Below are positions 52,001-57,269 of a stretch of DNA of 64,000 nucleotides, piece after piece (position 1 is the first letter of the stretch; every line of letters begins with the position of its first letter). Position numbers and translations under genes: made by a program. The stretch comes from Triatoma infestans (taxonomy: Eukaryota > Arthropoda > Insecta > Hemiptera > Reduviidae), in contig JAAEAF010003554.1 of the NCBI GenBank assembly GCA_011037195.1, positions 1-64,000 on the forward strand. The letters run 5' to 3'. A model generated the notes under the pieces. That model ran no database searches and was not told the DNA's origin. It was given only the letters and a program-made list of their open reading frames with translations.

Positions 52001-53265
52001 TTAGCGTTTTCTTTTAATTATCTAATATTTCGTTTCTATAATTCCACTGGGCTGCAGAATTAGTAAAAATAATTTTTAAATTTGGTTCTTATCAAACAAT
52101 CTAGCTTTTGAGAAATAATTACAATGAAATTCTAAAATAATAGGGAATATTTGAAAGAAAAAGAAAAAAAAAAATAAGTGTTCAAAGGAATAATTGTAAC
52201 TTTCCAAACTTAATCCCTAACTGTAATCTACTGAAAGTAATTGCTGCCTGCTTTAATATAAACTACGGCCGTATAGGTTATGTTTTTACAATAATCAACC
52301 GTCATACTATATTAAAAACAAAAAACTGCATTTTATATAGGAAGAGATATTTTAATAATAGTTTAAAAAAAAAAAGAAGAATTATTTATCAATCACACAC
52401 TAAAGGAAAAGAGAAATATAACTAACAGAGAATAACTGAAGCTTAGATAAAACAACATAATATATACTATGATTCCTGATAAATAAGACTTGACTTATTC
52501 TCGTTATCATCAAAACAAGTTTGATTAAATTAATCATTGTTTATTAAAAGAAATAATTTAAAGTCAATTGTACAATTTATAATTATACAATCTACAAAAT
52601 TTAGCAAAATCAAACAATTAATCTTAAATAAAATTTTTTCAAGATAACTTTCAATTAGTTTACTGTTCTTAGCTGTCAATAAATTCAAACAGAAAATAAG
52701 GAGTAAAATAATAATATGTAACTGACATAAAAAGTGATATAAATTTGCCATTAAAATAAAATAAAATTTATAAAGTCACATCAGCATGGTTATTTGCTAA
52801 AAAATAAAATTTATTGTTGAATTACGTGGATGGATCTGCAATGCTGAATAACATCAGGTATTTTTATCCGTCATAGCATGCATATTTATTTTCTTCCTGA
52901 CCGGTTTCGGATTTTCATCCATCGTCAGAGTAAATTCACCAAGTTCATGTAGAGAGTTCACTTCAACGTAATGTTTCTGTTAGTTGTTTATTTGTAATAT
53001 TATTTGTATACTTGTAATATTACTGAACAAGTCTTACACGAACTTGGTGAATTTGTTCTGATGATGGATGAAAATCCGAACCCCGGCCAGGAAGAAAATA
53101 AATATGCATGCTATGATGGATAAAATATCAGATAAAATTTATTAGTAAGAAATTTCTATTATTAAAAGTTTGTAAAATGCATTGTCCATAATATGTAAAA
53201 AGGATACATTTATTTCTTAGATAGTACAATAAAGTCCATTCTGGATCTGCGCAATCATCCTTGAT
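15995..53265 (-). CDS. Xdh: Xanthine dehydrogenase gene, 27 visible coding exons, first coding exon missing
   Basis: The enzyme oxidises hypoxanthine to xanthine and xanthine to urate in the cytosol; in insects it serves purine excretion and pteridine eye pigment. Exons were joined by hand at splice sites with matching phases; they total 4,032 nt (1,343 residues plus stop), against about 1,335 for family members. Domain order is plant-ferredoxin-type 2Fe-2S, second 2Fe-2S, FAD-binding, then the long molybdopterin domain. XDH is preferred over aldehyde oxidase because the molybdenum site keeps Glu in GFGGKES, Arg in LERAMF, Phe-Thr in GISFT, Gln in GGQEH and Glu in VGEPP; aldehyde oxidases change the first Glu and the Arg. 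No frameshift or stop was seen. The start codon exon lies upstream of 53265, probably outside the window. Introns range from under 100 bp to about 10 kb and are full of transposons. Confidence 0.95.
16136..16303 (-). CDS. Xdh: Xdh visible exon 26 (catalytic base Glu)
   Basis: 56 codons beginning [20 protein letters not shown]. The Glu of GEPP is the general base (bovine Glu1261). It continues [17 protein letters not shown] and ends at AGG before GTATAT. Confidence 0.95.
16695..16949 (-). CDS. Xdh: Xdh visible exon 25
   Basis: 85 codons encoding [38 protein letters not shown] and [14 protein letters not shown], all XDH hallmarks near the cofactor. It ends VYSSK at a GTAAGT donor. Confidence 0.96.
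17112..17226 (-). CDS. Xdh: Xdh visible exon 24
   Basis: Encodes [14 protein letters not shown], then [20 protein letters not shown], a conserved structural block. Acceptor TTTTAG, donor GTATTT; ends on a codon boundary. Confidence 0.95.
17339..17575 (-). repeat. tRNA-derived SINE with poly(A) tail
   Basis: Minus strand: a tRNA-like head with a perfect B box GGTTCGAGTCC (about 17527-17537), a body with GATGATGGACACTGTTTG, and a poly(A) tail (plus-strand T run at 17341-17356). A related copy lies at 51085-51330. It sits in the Xdh intron between exons 23 and 24. Confidence 0.75.
19372..19500 (+). repeat. tRNA-derived SINE head
   Basis: A box TGGTCTAATGG and B-box-like AAGTTCGATTTCC at tRNA spacing, close to the head of the complete SINE at 35712-35981. 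The body is not recognisable. Confidence 0.55.
19575..19702 (-). CDS. Xdh: Xdh visible exon 23
   Basis: Encodes [40 protein letters not shown] and FYR. The acceptor TTTACAG is only about 158 bp from the edge of the LTR element, so the element landed close to it without removing it. Confidence 0.93.
19861..20686 (+). repeat. 5' LTR of the env-bearing element
   Basis: Begins TGTGACGG and ends CGTGACA (TG...CA). It has a TATAAAAT box at 20143-20150 and an AATAAA signal at 20593-20598, in the expected U3/R order. Confidence 0.92.
20689..20706 (+). promoter_or_regulatory. Candidate primer-binding site
   Basis: TGGTCCAGGTCCGG starts three bases after the 5' LTR, where a tRNA primer-binding site is expected. 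I could not assign the tRNA. Confidence 0.45.
20956..21534 (+). CDS. gag: Gag-like protein with CCHC zinc knuckle (probably truncated)
   Basis: 192 codons from the first ATG. The frame is open upstream to a TAG at 20791-20793 without an earlier ATG, so the true N-terminus may be cut by that stop. The first ~105 residues look like a retrotransposon capsid segment ([20 protein letters not shown], then [14 protein letters not shown]). A zinc knuckle [14 protein letters not shown] (CX2CX4HX4C) follows at about residue 130. The stretch between them is short for gag, which suggests an internal deletion. Its 3' end overlaps the pol ORF by about 120 nt in the -1 frame, the usual gag-pol arrangement. 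Confidence 0.75.
   Translation: MSVHNLIKPWSGEADAGPVEDFLNNFSAVACMGNWTDLDKRTICRMKLTGPAAACLSARPELLRGEATFKEYQRVLRERFRTPLGPEYSLLAMSHLSQNPDEGVLSAPAGGREAQRGQEKNRGPWGGRRFCYVCGDAFHLSYDCPRRVQRGEGCGWKGQSGPVKEHPNARHPADSPTSGGQEEGNQTYSYRT
21414..23813 (+). pseudogene. pol: Pol: protease, reverse transcriptase, RNase H (frameshifted at the end)
   Basis: 799 codons, in the -1 frame relative to gag. Aspartic protease motif LLIDSGAE lies at residues 61-68. RT follows, with the first catalytic Asp in STLDAKGGY (residue 472) and YLDD at 534-537. RNase H starts at [10 protein letters not shown] (Asp 683) and continues through [14 protein letters not shown] and [10 protein letters not shown]. Near 23750 the frame slips: the last ~15 residues of this ORF are out of register, and the conserved RNase H end continues in the next frame. 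The RT core itself is intact. The product would copy element RNA in cytoplasmic particles. Confidence 0.9.
23767..24519 (+). pseudogene. pol: Pol: integrase N-terminal and catalytic core (frameshifted at both ends)
   Basis: 250 codons in a frame shifted from the RT ORF. It starts with the RNase H tail HQNADALSR. The zinc-binding HHCC domain is seen in AGHPGQERT and CHICAQRK. Catalytic Asp residues lie in SLDIVGP (residue 153) and TDQGRNF (residue 213). The frame breaks at about 24500, just before the third catalytic residue, and stops at 24519. The Glu itself (24506-24508) is encoded in the following frame. No intact integrase can come from this copy without frameshift bypass. Confidence 0.88.
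24503..25756 (+). pseudogene. pol: Pol: integrase C-terminal part with GPF/Y-type domain and long acidic tail
   Basis: Continues integrase after the frameshift, starting with the catalytic Glu (VERFHKTL). An in-frame TAG at 24569-24571 interrupts it; the open part from 24581 is 391 codons. It contains [14 protein letters not shown], a basic/coiled segment and a GPF/Y-like module ([18 protein letters not shown], ending VNRLKP). The last ~230 residues are Pro/Glu-rich and not recognisable; a late basic patch reads RRPKRTM. It runs to within ~125 bp of env. Confidence 0.82.
25882..27780 (+). pseudogene. env: Envelope-like fusion glycoprotein ORF (no ATG at the open-frame start)
   Basis: 632 open codons, the longest unbroken env-like frame here. 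It resembles insect errantivirus/baculovirus F-type envelope proteins. A basic cleavage-like site SRKR lies at residues 113-116, followed by a glycine-rich fusion-peptide-like segment ([15 protein letters not shown]). A long helical region with leucine heptads, a cysteine-containing ectodomain and one transmembrane helix at about residues 557-579 follow, then a basic anchor and a ~50-residue tail. The open frame begins at TTG; the first in-frame ATG is at 26017. A better-placed ATG at 25865 precedes a short stretch with TGA in another frame, so the signal peptide region is broken. Confidence 0.8.
27867..28691 (+). repeat. 3' LTR of the env-bearing element
   Basis: Near-identical to 19861-20686. 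The purine-rich run GAAACGGGGGAG just before it is the likely polypurine tract. Differences from the 5' LTR include a 1-bp indel and a few substitutions around positions 28040-28080 and 28460-28470. Confidence 0.92.
29300..29475. repeat. Palindromic repeat with hammerhead-like remnants
   Basis: Inverted arms share GGTTTGTTG...AAACCGAC. The right arm reads CUAAAGA-UGUGGAC-GAAAUGUC, one base from a CUGAAGA core; the left arm's complement contains GGGCGAAACGUCGG. It lies in the Xdh intron between exons 22 and 23, outside the LTR element. Confidence 0.55.
29755..29883 (-). CDS. Xdh: Xdh visible exon 22
   Basis: 43 codons encoding [18 protein letters not shown] and [17 protein letters not shown], which contacts the molybdopterin. 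Its donor (GTGAGT) opens the roughly 10-kb intron that holds the LTR retrotransposon. Confidence 0.94.
29982..30159 (-). CDS. Xdh: Xdh visible exon 21 (second substrate Phe)
   Basis: Encodes [20 protein letters not shown] and [14 protein letters not shown], a molybdopterin-binding motif. The Phe of GISFT corresponds to bovine Phe1009. The usual Pro after FTV is Leu here (FTVLFLNQ), a mild oddity. Confidence 0.95.
30243..30388 (-). CDS. Xdh: Xdh visible exon 20
   Basis: Encodes [18 protein letters not shown] and LRRCWDECL, the usual NLY-TH-NQ and CW-EC motifs. A short mariner and a non-LTR element lie in the intron between this exon and exon 19. Confidence 0.93.
30554..31452 (-). mobile_element. 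Mariner element, internally deleted
   Basis: TA-flanked, with terminal inverted repeats (GAGGCTCATTCAGTAAGTAA and its counterpart). The open C-terminal transposase part at 30629-30994 has HDNARPH and YNPDLAPSD, keeping the second and third catalytic Asp at D34D spacing. N-terminal text ([12 protein letters not shown]) is at about 31200-31260, but the middle is missing, so at 899 bp it is shorter than the ~1.28-kb copy at 49156-50433. Confidence 0.88.
31987..33345 (-). pseudogene. R1/jockey-like non-LTR retrotransposon, 3' part with RNase H
   Basis: 5'-truncated ORF2. The 270-codon stretch at 32430-33242 has [17 protein letters not shown], then RNase H motifs [40 protein letters not shown] and [19 protein letters not shown]. 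After a frameshift, 32048-32302 gives [17 protein letters not shown] and [20 protein letters not shown]. It lies in the Xdh intron between exons 19 and 20, in the sense direction. Confidence 0.9.
33806..33997 (-). CDS. Xdh: Xdh visible exon 19 (substrate Arg and Phe)
   Basis: 64 codons. LERAMFHF carries the Arg equivalent to bovine Arg880, which binds the purine carbonyl, and [11 protein letters not shown] carries the Phe equivalent to Phe914 that stacks on substrate. Both support XDH over aldehyde oxidase. Confidence 0.95.
34089..34263 (-). CDS. Xdh: Xdh visible exon 18
   Basis: Encodes [35 protein letters not shown] and [12 protein letters not shown]. Acceptor TTATAG, donor GTAAGA. These motifs are near invariant in XDH. 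Confidence 0.95.
34362..34560. repeat. Diverged foldback A remnant beside a tRNA-like fragment
   Basis: Contains TTTGTGGTCATCGATCGGTT on one side and the complement AATCGGTCAATGAACATG with GAGGCTATCATGG on the other, as in family A. Immediately left, the minus strand has GGTTCAATTCC, a B-box-like word. Confidence 0.5.
35712..35981 (-). repeat. Complete tRNA-derived SINE with tetranucleotide tail and target duplication
   Basis: Minus strand: head TTGGTCTAGTGGCTAGCGCA (A box), then GGTACGAGAATT at the B-box position, a GC-rich ~180-bp body, and a (TTTA)n-type tail. The 9-bp direct repeat ATCGAGATA flanks it at 35703-35711 and 35982-35990. It lies in the Xdh intron between exons 17 and 18. Confidence 0.82.
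36236..36423. repeat. Diverged foldback A remnant
   Basis: Has TTCATCCATCTTCAGAAT at left and GAAGCAGACCATCACGGAAA at right, in family A order, but the arms no longer pair well. Confidence 0.4.
36695..36828 (-). CDS. Xdh: Xdh visible exon 17 (catalytic Glu of GGKES)
   Basis: Encodes [19 protein letters not shown]. The Glu in GGKES corresponds to bovine Glu802, which orients purine substrates and is replaced in aldehyde oxidases. It ends two bases into Lys. Confidence 0.95.
36926..37150 (-). CDS. Xdh: Xdh visible exon 16 (molybdenum-site Gln)
   Basis: 75 codons with [17 protein letters not shown], which holds the Gln hydrogen-bonded to the apical molybdenum oxygen, and [14 protein letters not shown]. 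Both ends are phase 0. Confidence 0.95.
37234..37356 (-). CDS. Xdh: Xdh visible exon 15
   Basis: 41 codons encoding [18 protein letters not shown] and [14 protein letters not shown], the usual GxxIGxVVA and YE(D/E)LxPI motifs. Both ends are phase 0. Confidence 0.94.
37809..38421 (+). pseudogene. 5'-truncated RTE/craniofacial-like reverse transcriptase fragment with target duplication
   Basis: 175 open codons (37825-38352) encode the C-terminal end of a non-LTR reverse transcriptase: [45 protein letters not shown] and [13 protein letters not shown]. The 15-bp direct repeat GATAATTTAATCAAT flanks it (37794-37808 and 38422-38436), with an AGTA-type tail. It lies in the Xdh intron between exons 14 and 15. 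Confidence 0.9.
39851..40071 (-). CDS. Xdh: Xdh visible exon 14 (start of molybdopterin domain)
   Basis: Encodes [37 protein letters not shown] and [15 protein letters not shown], the first molybdopterin-domain strands. It begins with two bases of Gly and ends on a codon boundary at a GTAAGA donor. Confidence 0.94.
40504..40579 (-). CDS. Xdh: Xdh visible exon 13 (hinge; GC splice donor)
   Basis: Encodes [20 protein letters not shown] and YKQAT. The reading frame joins the next exon (GEAIYCDD) only if the exon stops at CTACAG and the intron begins GCATGT. The nearby GT, six bases further on, would shift the frame. This is therefore read as a GC-AG intron. Confidence 0.86.
40662..40803 (-). 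CDS. Xdh: Xdh visible exon 12 (FAD to molybdopterin hinge)
   Basis: Encodes [13 protein letters not shown] and the variable hinge [19 protein letters not shown]. The acceptor is TTTTAG and the donor GTAAGT; it ends on a codon boundary. Confidence 0.9.
40917..41030 (-). CDS. Xdh: Xdh visible exon 11 (FAD domain C-terminal lobe)
   Basis: Encodes [14 protein letters not shown] and [16 protein letters not shown], the conserved APGGM(I/V)xYRR(S/T)L segment. It ends two bases into a Ser codon. Confidence 0.92.
42716..42894 (-). CDS. Xdh: Xdh visible exon 10 (end of FAD-binding core)
   Basis: Encodes [18 protein letters not shown] and [14 protein letters not shown], both strongly conserved in XDH. 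Acceptor ATATAG; the exon ends two bases into Met. Confidence 0.93.
42979..43091 (-). CDS. Xdh: Xdh visible exon 9 (FAD domain)
   Basis: Encodes [19 protein letters not shown]; the aromatic residue of the TFW/F-GYR loop sits beside the flavin in this family. It ends VHVPFTSE at a codon boundary. Confidence 0.92.
43563..43656 (-). CDS. Xdh: Xdh visible exon 8 (FAD pyrophosphate loop)
   Basis: Encodes [18 protein letters not shown], the conserved FAD-contacting GGN and SPISDLNP motifs, then LCKLDVKSK before a GTAAAT donor. Confidence 0.93.
43750..43826 (-). CDS. Xdh: Xdh visible exon 7 (FAD domain)
   Basis: 77 bp encoding [20 protein letters not shown], the helix leading into the FAD pyrophosphate loop. 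Donor GTAAGT after GTGGGG; the exon ends on a codon boundary. Confidence 0.92.
43930..44097 (-). CDS. Xdh: Xdh visible exon 6 (FAD domain)
   Basis: Completes GNTEVGVEVKF and continues [13 protein letters not shown] and [14 protein letters not shown]. Acceptor AACAG, donor GTGTGT. Phases agree with both neighbours. Confidence 0.92.
44173..44314 (-). CDS. Xdh: Xdh visible exon 5 (start of FAD domain)
   Basis: Encodes [20 protein letters not shown] and ends IINGNTEV before a GTAAGT donor. This is the first strand of the FAD-binding domain, with the GNTEVG turn split across the intron. Confidence 0.93.
44393..44685 (-). CDS. Xdh: Xdh visible exon 4 (second 2Fe-2S cluster and linker)
   Basis: Begins [18 protein letters not shown] with the last two cysteine ligands; the family usually has Pro where Ala follows GYR. 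The rest is the variable linker to the FAD domain: a CCRNKG stretch, an Asn/Lys/Glu-rich segment, then [12 protein letters not shown]. Confidence 0.93.
45390..46205 (-). pseudogene. Jockey-like reverse transcriptase fragment
   Basis: Minus strand: [18 protein letters not shown] (the catalytic (Y/F)ADD box, here YTDD), then [30 protein letters not shown], and [21 protein letters not shown]. Frameshifts occur, and the last open stretch is 45456-45887. It lies in the Xdh intron between exons 3 and 4. Confidence 0.86.
46891..47129 (-). CDS. Xdh: Xdh visible exon 3 (fourth Cys ligand, start of second 2Fe-2S domain)
   Basis: Reads [16 protein letters not shown] (fourth ligand of cluster one), then [21 protein letters not shown] with two ligands of the second cluster, ending AFQG at a GTATAG donor. 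The usual Cys after PV is Ala here; that Cys is not a cluster ligand. Confidence 0.94.
47130..49155. other. Xdh intron sequence, nothing recognised
   Basis: Intron between visible exons 2 and 3, left of the mariner. AT-rich, no coding or repeat structure found. Confidence 0.5.
49156..50433 (+). mobile_element. Mariner element, near full length, transposase broken
   Basis: About 1,278 bp with both terminal repeats (GGGTCATTCAATAAGTAA and inverse). The transposase on the plus strand is scattered over frames: [12 protein letters not shown] near 49370, [16 protein letters not shown] text near 49510, [11 protein letters not shown] near 50055, then [16 protein letters not shown] near 50150. Frameshifts and stops make it inactive. 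It sits in the Xdh intron between exons 2 and 3. Confidence 0.88.
50730..50826 (-). CDS. Xdh: Xdh visible exon 2 (first 2Fe-2S cluster loop)
   Basis: Encodes [18 protein letters not shown] with three of the four cysteine ligands of the plant-ferredoxin-type cluster, then SRYDRQNKK. The acceptor is ATTCAG and the donor GTATCC. The phase fits both neighbours. Confidence 0.93.
51085..51330 (-). repeat. Second copy of the poly(A) tRNA-derived SINE
   Basis: Minus strand: B-box-like AAGTCGAGTCC, body CATTGTCCTATGATGGACG matching the 17.4-kb copy, A-rich tail ATTAAAAAGAAAAG. More diverged than the first copy. Confidence 0.68.
51331..52857. other. Xdh intron sequence, nothing recognised
   Basis: Intron between visible exons 1 and 2, between the SINE and foldback B. 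AT-rich without recognisable genes. Confidence 0.5.
52858..53129. repeat. Foldback repeat family B, copy 1
   Basis: Inverted arms begin TATTTTTATCCGTCATAGC and end with the complement, sharing GCATGCATATTTATTTTC and the CCGGTTTCGG core. The centre is AT-rich with TGTAATATTA repeats. Further partial copies lie at 54160-54290, 55380-55490, 55850-55970 and 63705-64000. It sits in the intron just after visible exon 1. Confidence 0.85.
52896..52931 (-). ncRNA. Hammerhead-ribozyme-like motif in foldback B copy 1, left arm
   Basis: Minus strand: CUGACGA, bulged U, stem GGAU-GAAA-AUCC, GAAA, CCGGUC. The helix II sequence is unlike family A but equally paired. Helix I pairing is weak (about two base pairs). 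The right arm (53056-53090) has lost the helix III A-U pair. Confidence 0.45.
53208..53265 (-). CDS. Xdh: Xdh visible exon 1 (N-terminal 2Fe-2S domain)
   Basis: 58 bp between a TTTGCAG acceptor and a GTATCC donor. It reads [13 protein letters not shown], the strand and helix before the first cluster loop. It starts in phase 0 and ends one base into a Leu codon completed by the next exon. A preceding exon must supply Met and the usual FFVNGKK-like strand. Confidence 0.88.
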
Positions 53266-53807
53266 CTGCAAACAAATTAAATAATAAACAAAAGAAAGGT
53301 TAATAATAATGGAACTAAAATTTTAAAAACAAAATAAACTCTGCATTTTTCCTTAATTGCCTTTTCCATTTTAGTAAAGTTCTTGAACTAGAAAAATTAG
53401 AAAAAAAAAAAATTGAAATTCACTGACACTATTATGTTTTATTTGGTAAATATTAACTTCTATTTAGCCTTGATAGGTAATGCTAATCATAAAGATGCTG
53501 GAGTGATGGATAAAGAGCTTTTAGTGATGCTGGAGTTTAAGTTGTTTACAATATAAGGCAGATAGAAAGTGAATAAATATGTTTACATTGCAGCTCCAAA
53601 AGACAGTCCCCGCACACTGAAAAACTCAACATTTGAATGTAACATCATATATTTTTTTTTTTTTTTTTTTTTTAATAACAGAACATCTTAAAATAATTTG
53701 TCCGTAAAAAATGTTTCAAATAAAAATAATAATGTTTTATCGCCACAGCATTTACATTCGAAGTTTAAAGAAAATCGTTACAGCCGTTTTTTTGGAAAAA
53801 TTTTAAA

Positions 53808-54440
53808 TATTATTATTATTTGTCTGTGGGGAGAGACCAAACCCTACGCTATCCAAAGCCTCTCTAGGCCCATAGCTACCCCAAGAAAAACAACAACAAA
53901 CCGGGTCTAGAACAAATATCCAGACCCGGATCTAATCCATCTAAGATTCACCGCAGTCCGAATAAATCGGACAATAAACTTAAGCGGAAATAGTCTAAGC
54001 TCTTCCACAGACATCCTATTCTGACCAAAGGTCCTGAACCTGATTTCCTCACAACCCAGACAATCTGTCATAAGATGGCAATGTCCAGTAAGGGATGCCT
54101 GAGAAAGCTCCGTGAAAGACACAGCAACGTCTCACTAATATAGCCCTGTCCGGACCCCTGTCCGTCAGTAGCTATTCCTTTTGTTCCTAACCAGTTTCGG
54201 ATTTTCATCTATCGTCACAACAAATTCACCAAATCCGGTAAAAAGTTCACTTCAACGCAATTCAGTCATAAGATCGATGGGTGTTTCCTCCTCTGTCTCA
54301 AAGATTCTACAAAATGGATCCGGCATGAGCCCCGTTATGTAGAGGATGTCTCGTTAACAATTTCAAATAACTGAGAAGCTTATTCTGACAAAGTCTTGCT
54401 TCCGGATTACCATTTTCTTCATATCTGAAATTCCTAGCAA
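53808..54440 (-). pseudogene. Non-LTR retrotransposon 3' end, interrupted by foldback B arm
   Basis: Minus strand: CRIFETEEETPIDLM (54265-54330), then after an insert HLMTDCLGCEEIRFRTFGQN and LFPLKFIVRFIRTAVNL, the end of a jockey-like ORF2. The tail is (AAT)n-like (plus-strand ATTATTATTATT at about 53807). The insert includes a foldback B arm (54160-54260). Confidence 0.7.
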
Positions 54441-54453
54441 TGCTTTTAATATA

Positions 54454-55240
54454 CGAGGGTCATTCAATAAGTAACGAGACAAATCGCTGTAGCTCAGAAA
54501 CGGTTTGTTTAATCAATGCAATAATTTCAGTGCGTCAAGTTGGCATCCTTGTACTTAGTTTCTCATCAGGTGTTCGAGAGTGTTTGGTAAGCATAACCTC
54601 AAATGTATTCGGTGGAAGAACAACGCTTAGTGATTAGATTTTTAGTTGCAGAGGGTATCAAAGGTAATGAAATCCACGAAAGAATGTTGAAAGTGCACGG
54701 GAATAATTGTTTGAACCGTTCGAACGTTTACAAATGGGTAAAACAGTTTAAAAGTGGCCGTGTAAGTGTCTGTGACGAGCAACGAAGTGGACGACCAGTT
54801 GAAGTTGCAACTTCCTCCTTTGAAACTTGCATTAACGCGTTAATTTAGGATAACAGGCGTATTACTGTTGAAGTGATAGCTGAAGAAGTGCACGCAGTGT
54901 TGTTGGAACTGTCCATAACATTATTCAGAATAAGCTGCAGTACAAGAAAACTTATGCTCCAAGACAACTTAAGGGCGCCCACAAAGAAACTAGGTTTCAA
55001 ATCAGTCAAAGTGGGGTGGGAGATCGTTTCACATCCCCCCTATAGCCCTGACCTCCCCCTATCGGACTTCCATTTGGTTAGACCCCTTAGAGAAGCTCTA
55101 CATGGGAAACATTTTCAATTAAATGAAGAAGTTAAAAATCAGATGCAAAAGTGGCTTCGAGATCAACCCAAAGAATTTTATGCCATAGGCATACACAAAT
55201 TAGAAGAGCGATGGGACAAGTGTATAAATGTTGCTGGAGA
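54454..55240 (+). mobile_element. Mariner element, internally deleted and 3'-truncated
   Basis: Begins at a TA with CGAGGGTCATTCAATAAGTAA. The first ORF (54603-54848) encodes [20 protein letters not shown] and [20 protein letters not shown] (paired-like helix-turn-helix). The second (54873-55271) includes YSPDLPLSDFHLV but the DNARPH region is deleted. At about 55240 the sequence passes into a foldback B arm and the right terminal repeat is missing. Confidence 0.85.
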
Positions 55241-55412
55241 CTATTTTCTAATGTCTAATTATAATCGATAATAATTCCACTTTGTCATTAAACATACACA
55301 CACACACATAGTAACATAACCTTATAACCTCCTACACATATATACAATCAACAAACCAACAAGTGTGACTGTAAACAGAAACATTGCGTTGAAGTGAACT
55401 CTTTACCAAATT

Positions 55413-55450
55413 TGTTCTGACGAAGGATGAAAATCCGAAACTGGTTAGGA
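55413..55450 (+). ncRNA. Hammerhead-ribozyme-like motif, foldback B arm
   Basis: Plus strand: CUGACGA, a bulged A, stem GGAU-GAAA-AUCC, GAAA, then CUGGUU, giving an A-U, C-G, U-G helix III and U at the cleavage position. Core positions are all acceptable for a hammerhead; helix I is short. Confidence 0.42.
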
Positions 55451-55489
55451 ACAAAAGAAATATGCATGCTACTGACGGACGGGGGTCCG

Positions 55490-55843
55490 GACTGGGCTAT
55501 TAGTGAGACGTTGCTGTGTCTTTCACAGAGCTCTCTCGGGCATCTGGTTGGATTCCTTACTGGACATTGTCCATCTTATGACAGATTGTCTGGGTTGTGA
55601 GGCGATTAGGTTCAGAACATGGAGCAGGATGTCTGCGGAAGAGCTTAGGCTATTTCCCCTTAAGTTTATTGTCCGATTTGTTCGGACTGCGGTGAATCTT
55701 AGATGGATTAGACCTGGGCCTGCATATTTGTTCTAGACCCGGTTTGTTTTGTTTTTCTTGGGGAGGTTATATGGGCCCAGTGGGACTTTGGATAGCATAG
55801 GGTTTGGTCCCTTCCCACAGACAAATAATAATAATAATAATAG
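55490..55843 (+). pseudogene. Inverted second copy of the jockey-like 3' end
   Basis: Encodes HLMTDCLGCEAIRFRTWSRM and FPLKFIVRFVRTAVNLRWI, then a 3' UTR ending in (AAT)n at about 55826-55843. It is the inverse of 53808-54160, including the flanking GGGGTCCGGAC block, so the two lie as a large inverted repeat around the mariner. Confidence 0.75.
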
Positions 55844-55849
55844 AAACAT

Positions 55850-55970
55850 TGCGTTAAAGTGAACTCTCTACCGAATTCGGTGAATTTGCTCTGACGATAG
55901 ATGAAAATCCGAAAGTGGTCAGGAACAAAAGGAATATGTATGCTACCGACGGATAAAATACCAAACTTTC
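55850..55970 (+). repeat. Foldback B arm, third local copy
   Basis: AACATTGCGTTAAAGTGAAC, CTGACGATAGATGAAAATCC and GGTCAGGAACAAAAGGAATA follow the family B arm, ending ACGGATAAAATA. Helix II of the ribozyme-like part has one mismatch. Confidence 0.65.
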
Positions 55971-56591
55971 AATATTATTTGAAATTAACAAATTAGATCA
56001 ATTATCATATTTTATTACTGTTTTGAGATTCTGAATAAAATAAATGAATACATGATACTGAATAAAATAAAAAAGATGAATTCAAAATTTTAGGAGTTTA
56101 GCAATTTATCTTCTTGGAAATTAAAACAACGAATACCACAAAAAAAAAAAAAATTACAAATCGACAACAATCACTATTATATTTATATAAATTTATTTAT
56201 TTATAGTTTTACAATTTTTCTTTTATAATTACAAAATGTATCCGACTTGAATGTTTCAACTGAAAACCTATAAACCCTTCTATCTATTCCATTAGAAATA
56301 TTTTTAAGAACGCTGCGGTATTAGCTATGCCTTCATTTCTATCGTTTCAGCATAATTTACGATTCCGTCTTTAATAAAAAAAGAAAACAAGAAAAAACAT
56401 TTTTGTTAAATTCTAGTTCTTTAGAAAATTGCACTAATGGAAGGAAGGTTATGTGATTTAGCATTTTTTTTTCTTCAAGGAACCTGGCGAAGTTGGCCAA
56501 TCTTGAAAGTGTATAAGAGATAAATTTCACCGATCAAACATTGAAGCGACAAAAGCTCAACTTTTTGTGCTTACTTGATAAAAAAAAAAAT

Positions 56592-57269
56592 CTGGTGTGA
56601 AACACTCACACAACTTTCTCTTACACCAGTTTTCAAAAATATAATTGACAAATTTTATAGTTTGTGTACCAAATTTAATGAAATTCCTCGAAAACTGAAA
56701 AAACTGTTCAGTAAAAGCGCACTTCCGGTTTACTAATTTGCTTGAAACTCTAAATTTTGGACATCTATTTATTTCTAATTAATTAGAATTGTATAATCAA
56801 CTATGATAGCACTTTAGAGAAAAACATAACCCCACCCCTCCCATAAAAGTGCCCTTAAAGAATTCCCCCCACAGAAATGTTTCAAATGTAAGTTGTAGAT
56901 CTCTGTAGGTTTAGTTTATACAGCAAGTGTCAAGAAAATCGTCGGAGTCATTTTTGAGAAAAACGCAAGAAAGTAAGAAAAGCAACTAGTAAAGTAGTAC
57001 TTCCGGTTGAAGAATTTTGACAGATAACGTACTTTCAGATCCCATGGTGATACCTAAACGGAATATAAAGTTTCAACTTTCTACGGTTTTTCTTTTTTGA
57101 GTTATGCTGTTCACATGTATACACACACACACACACATACACCCAATTTGTTAAAAACCACTTTTTTGGACTCAGAGGACCTCAAAACGGATATTTCCGG
57201 TGAAAACTCGATATCGAAATTTTGACACGATTACAATAATACTTCCTCATACAAGGAGTAAGAGAAAGT
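56592..57269 (-). mobile_element. ACTTTCTC TIR element, short copy (one internal unit)
   Basis: Ends in the TIR ACTTTCTCTTACNCC and its inverse, plus the hairpin GTGTGAGTGTTTCACAC at one end. It has a microsatellite (CA)n at about 57120-57140 and one copy of the ~290-bp internal unit. No ORF; clearly non-autonomous. Confidence 0.8.

Noticed and set aside
15995..53265. Aldehyde oxidase instead of xanthine dehydrogenase
   Set aside because: The Glu of GGKES and Arg of LERAMF are kept; aldehyde oxidases change both. Motifs elsewhere also fit XDH.
53300..53400. ATG GAAAAGGCAATTAAG on the minus strand as the missing Xdh start exon
   Set aside because: The text (MEKAIKEKCRVYFVF) has no NGKK-like strand and no in-frame GT donor at a suitable place.
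56592..57269. Helitron identity for the ACTTTCTC repeat family
   Set aside because: One end does start TC and a hairpin is present, but there is no CTRR end, and both ends share an inverted repeat, which Helitrons lack.
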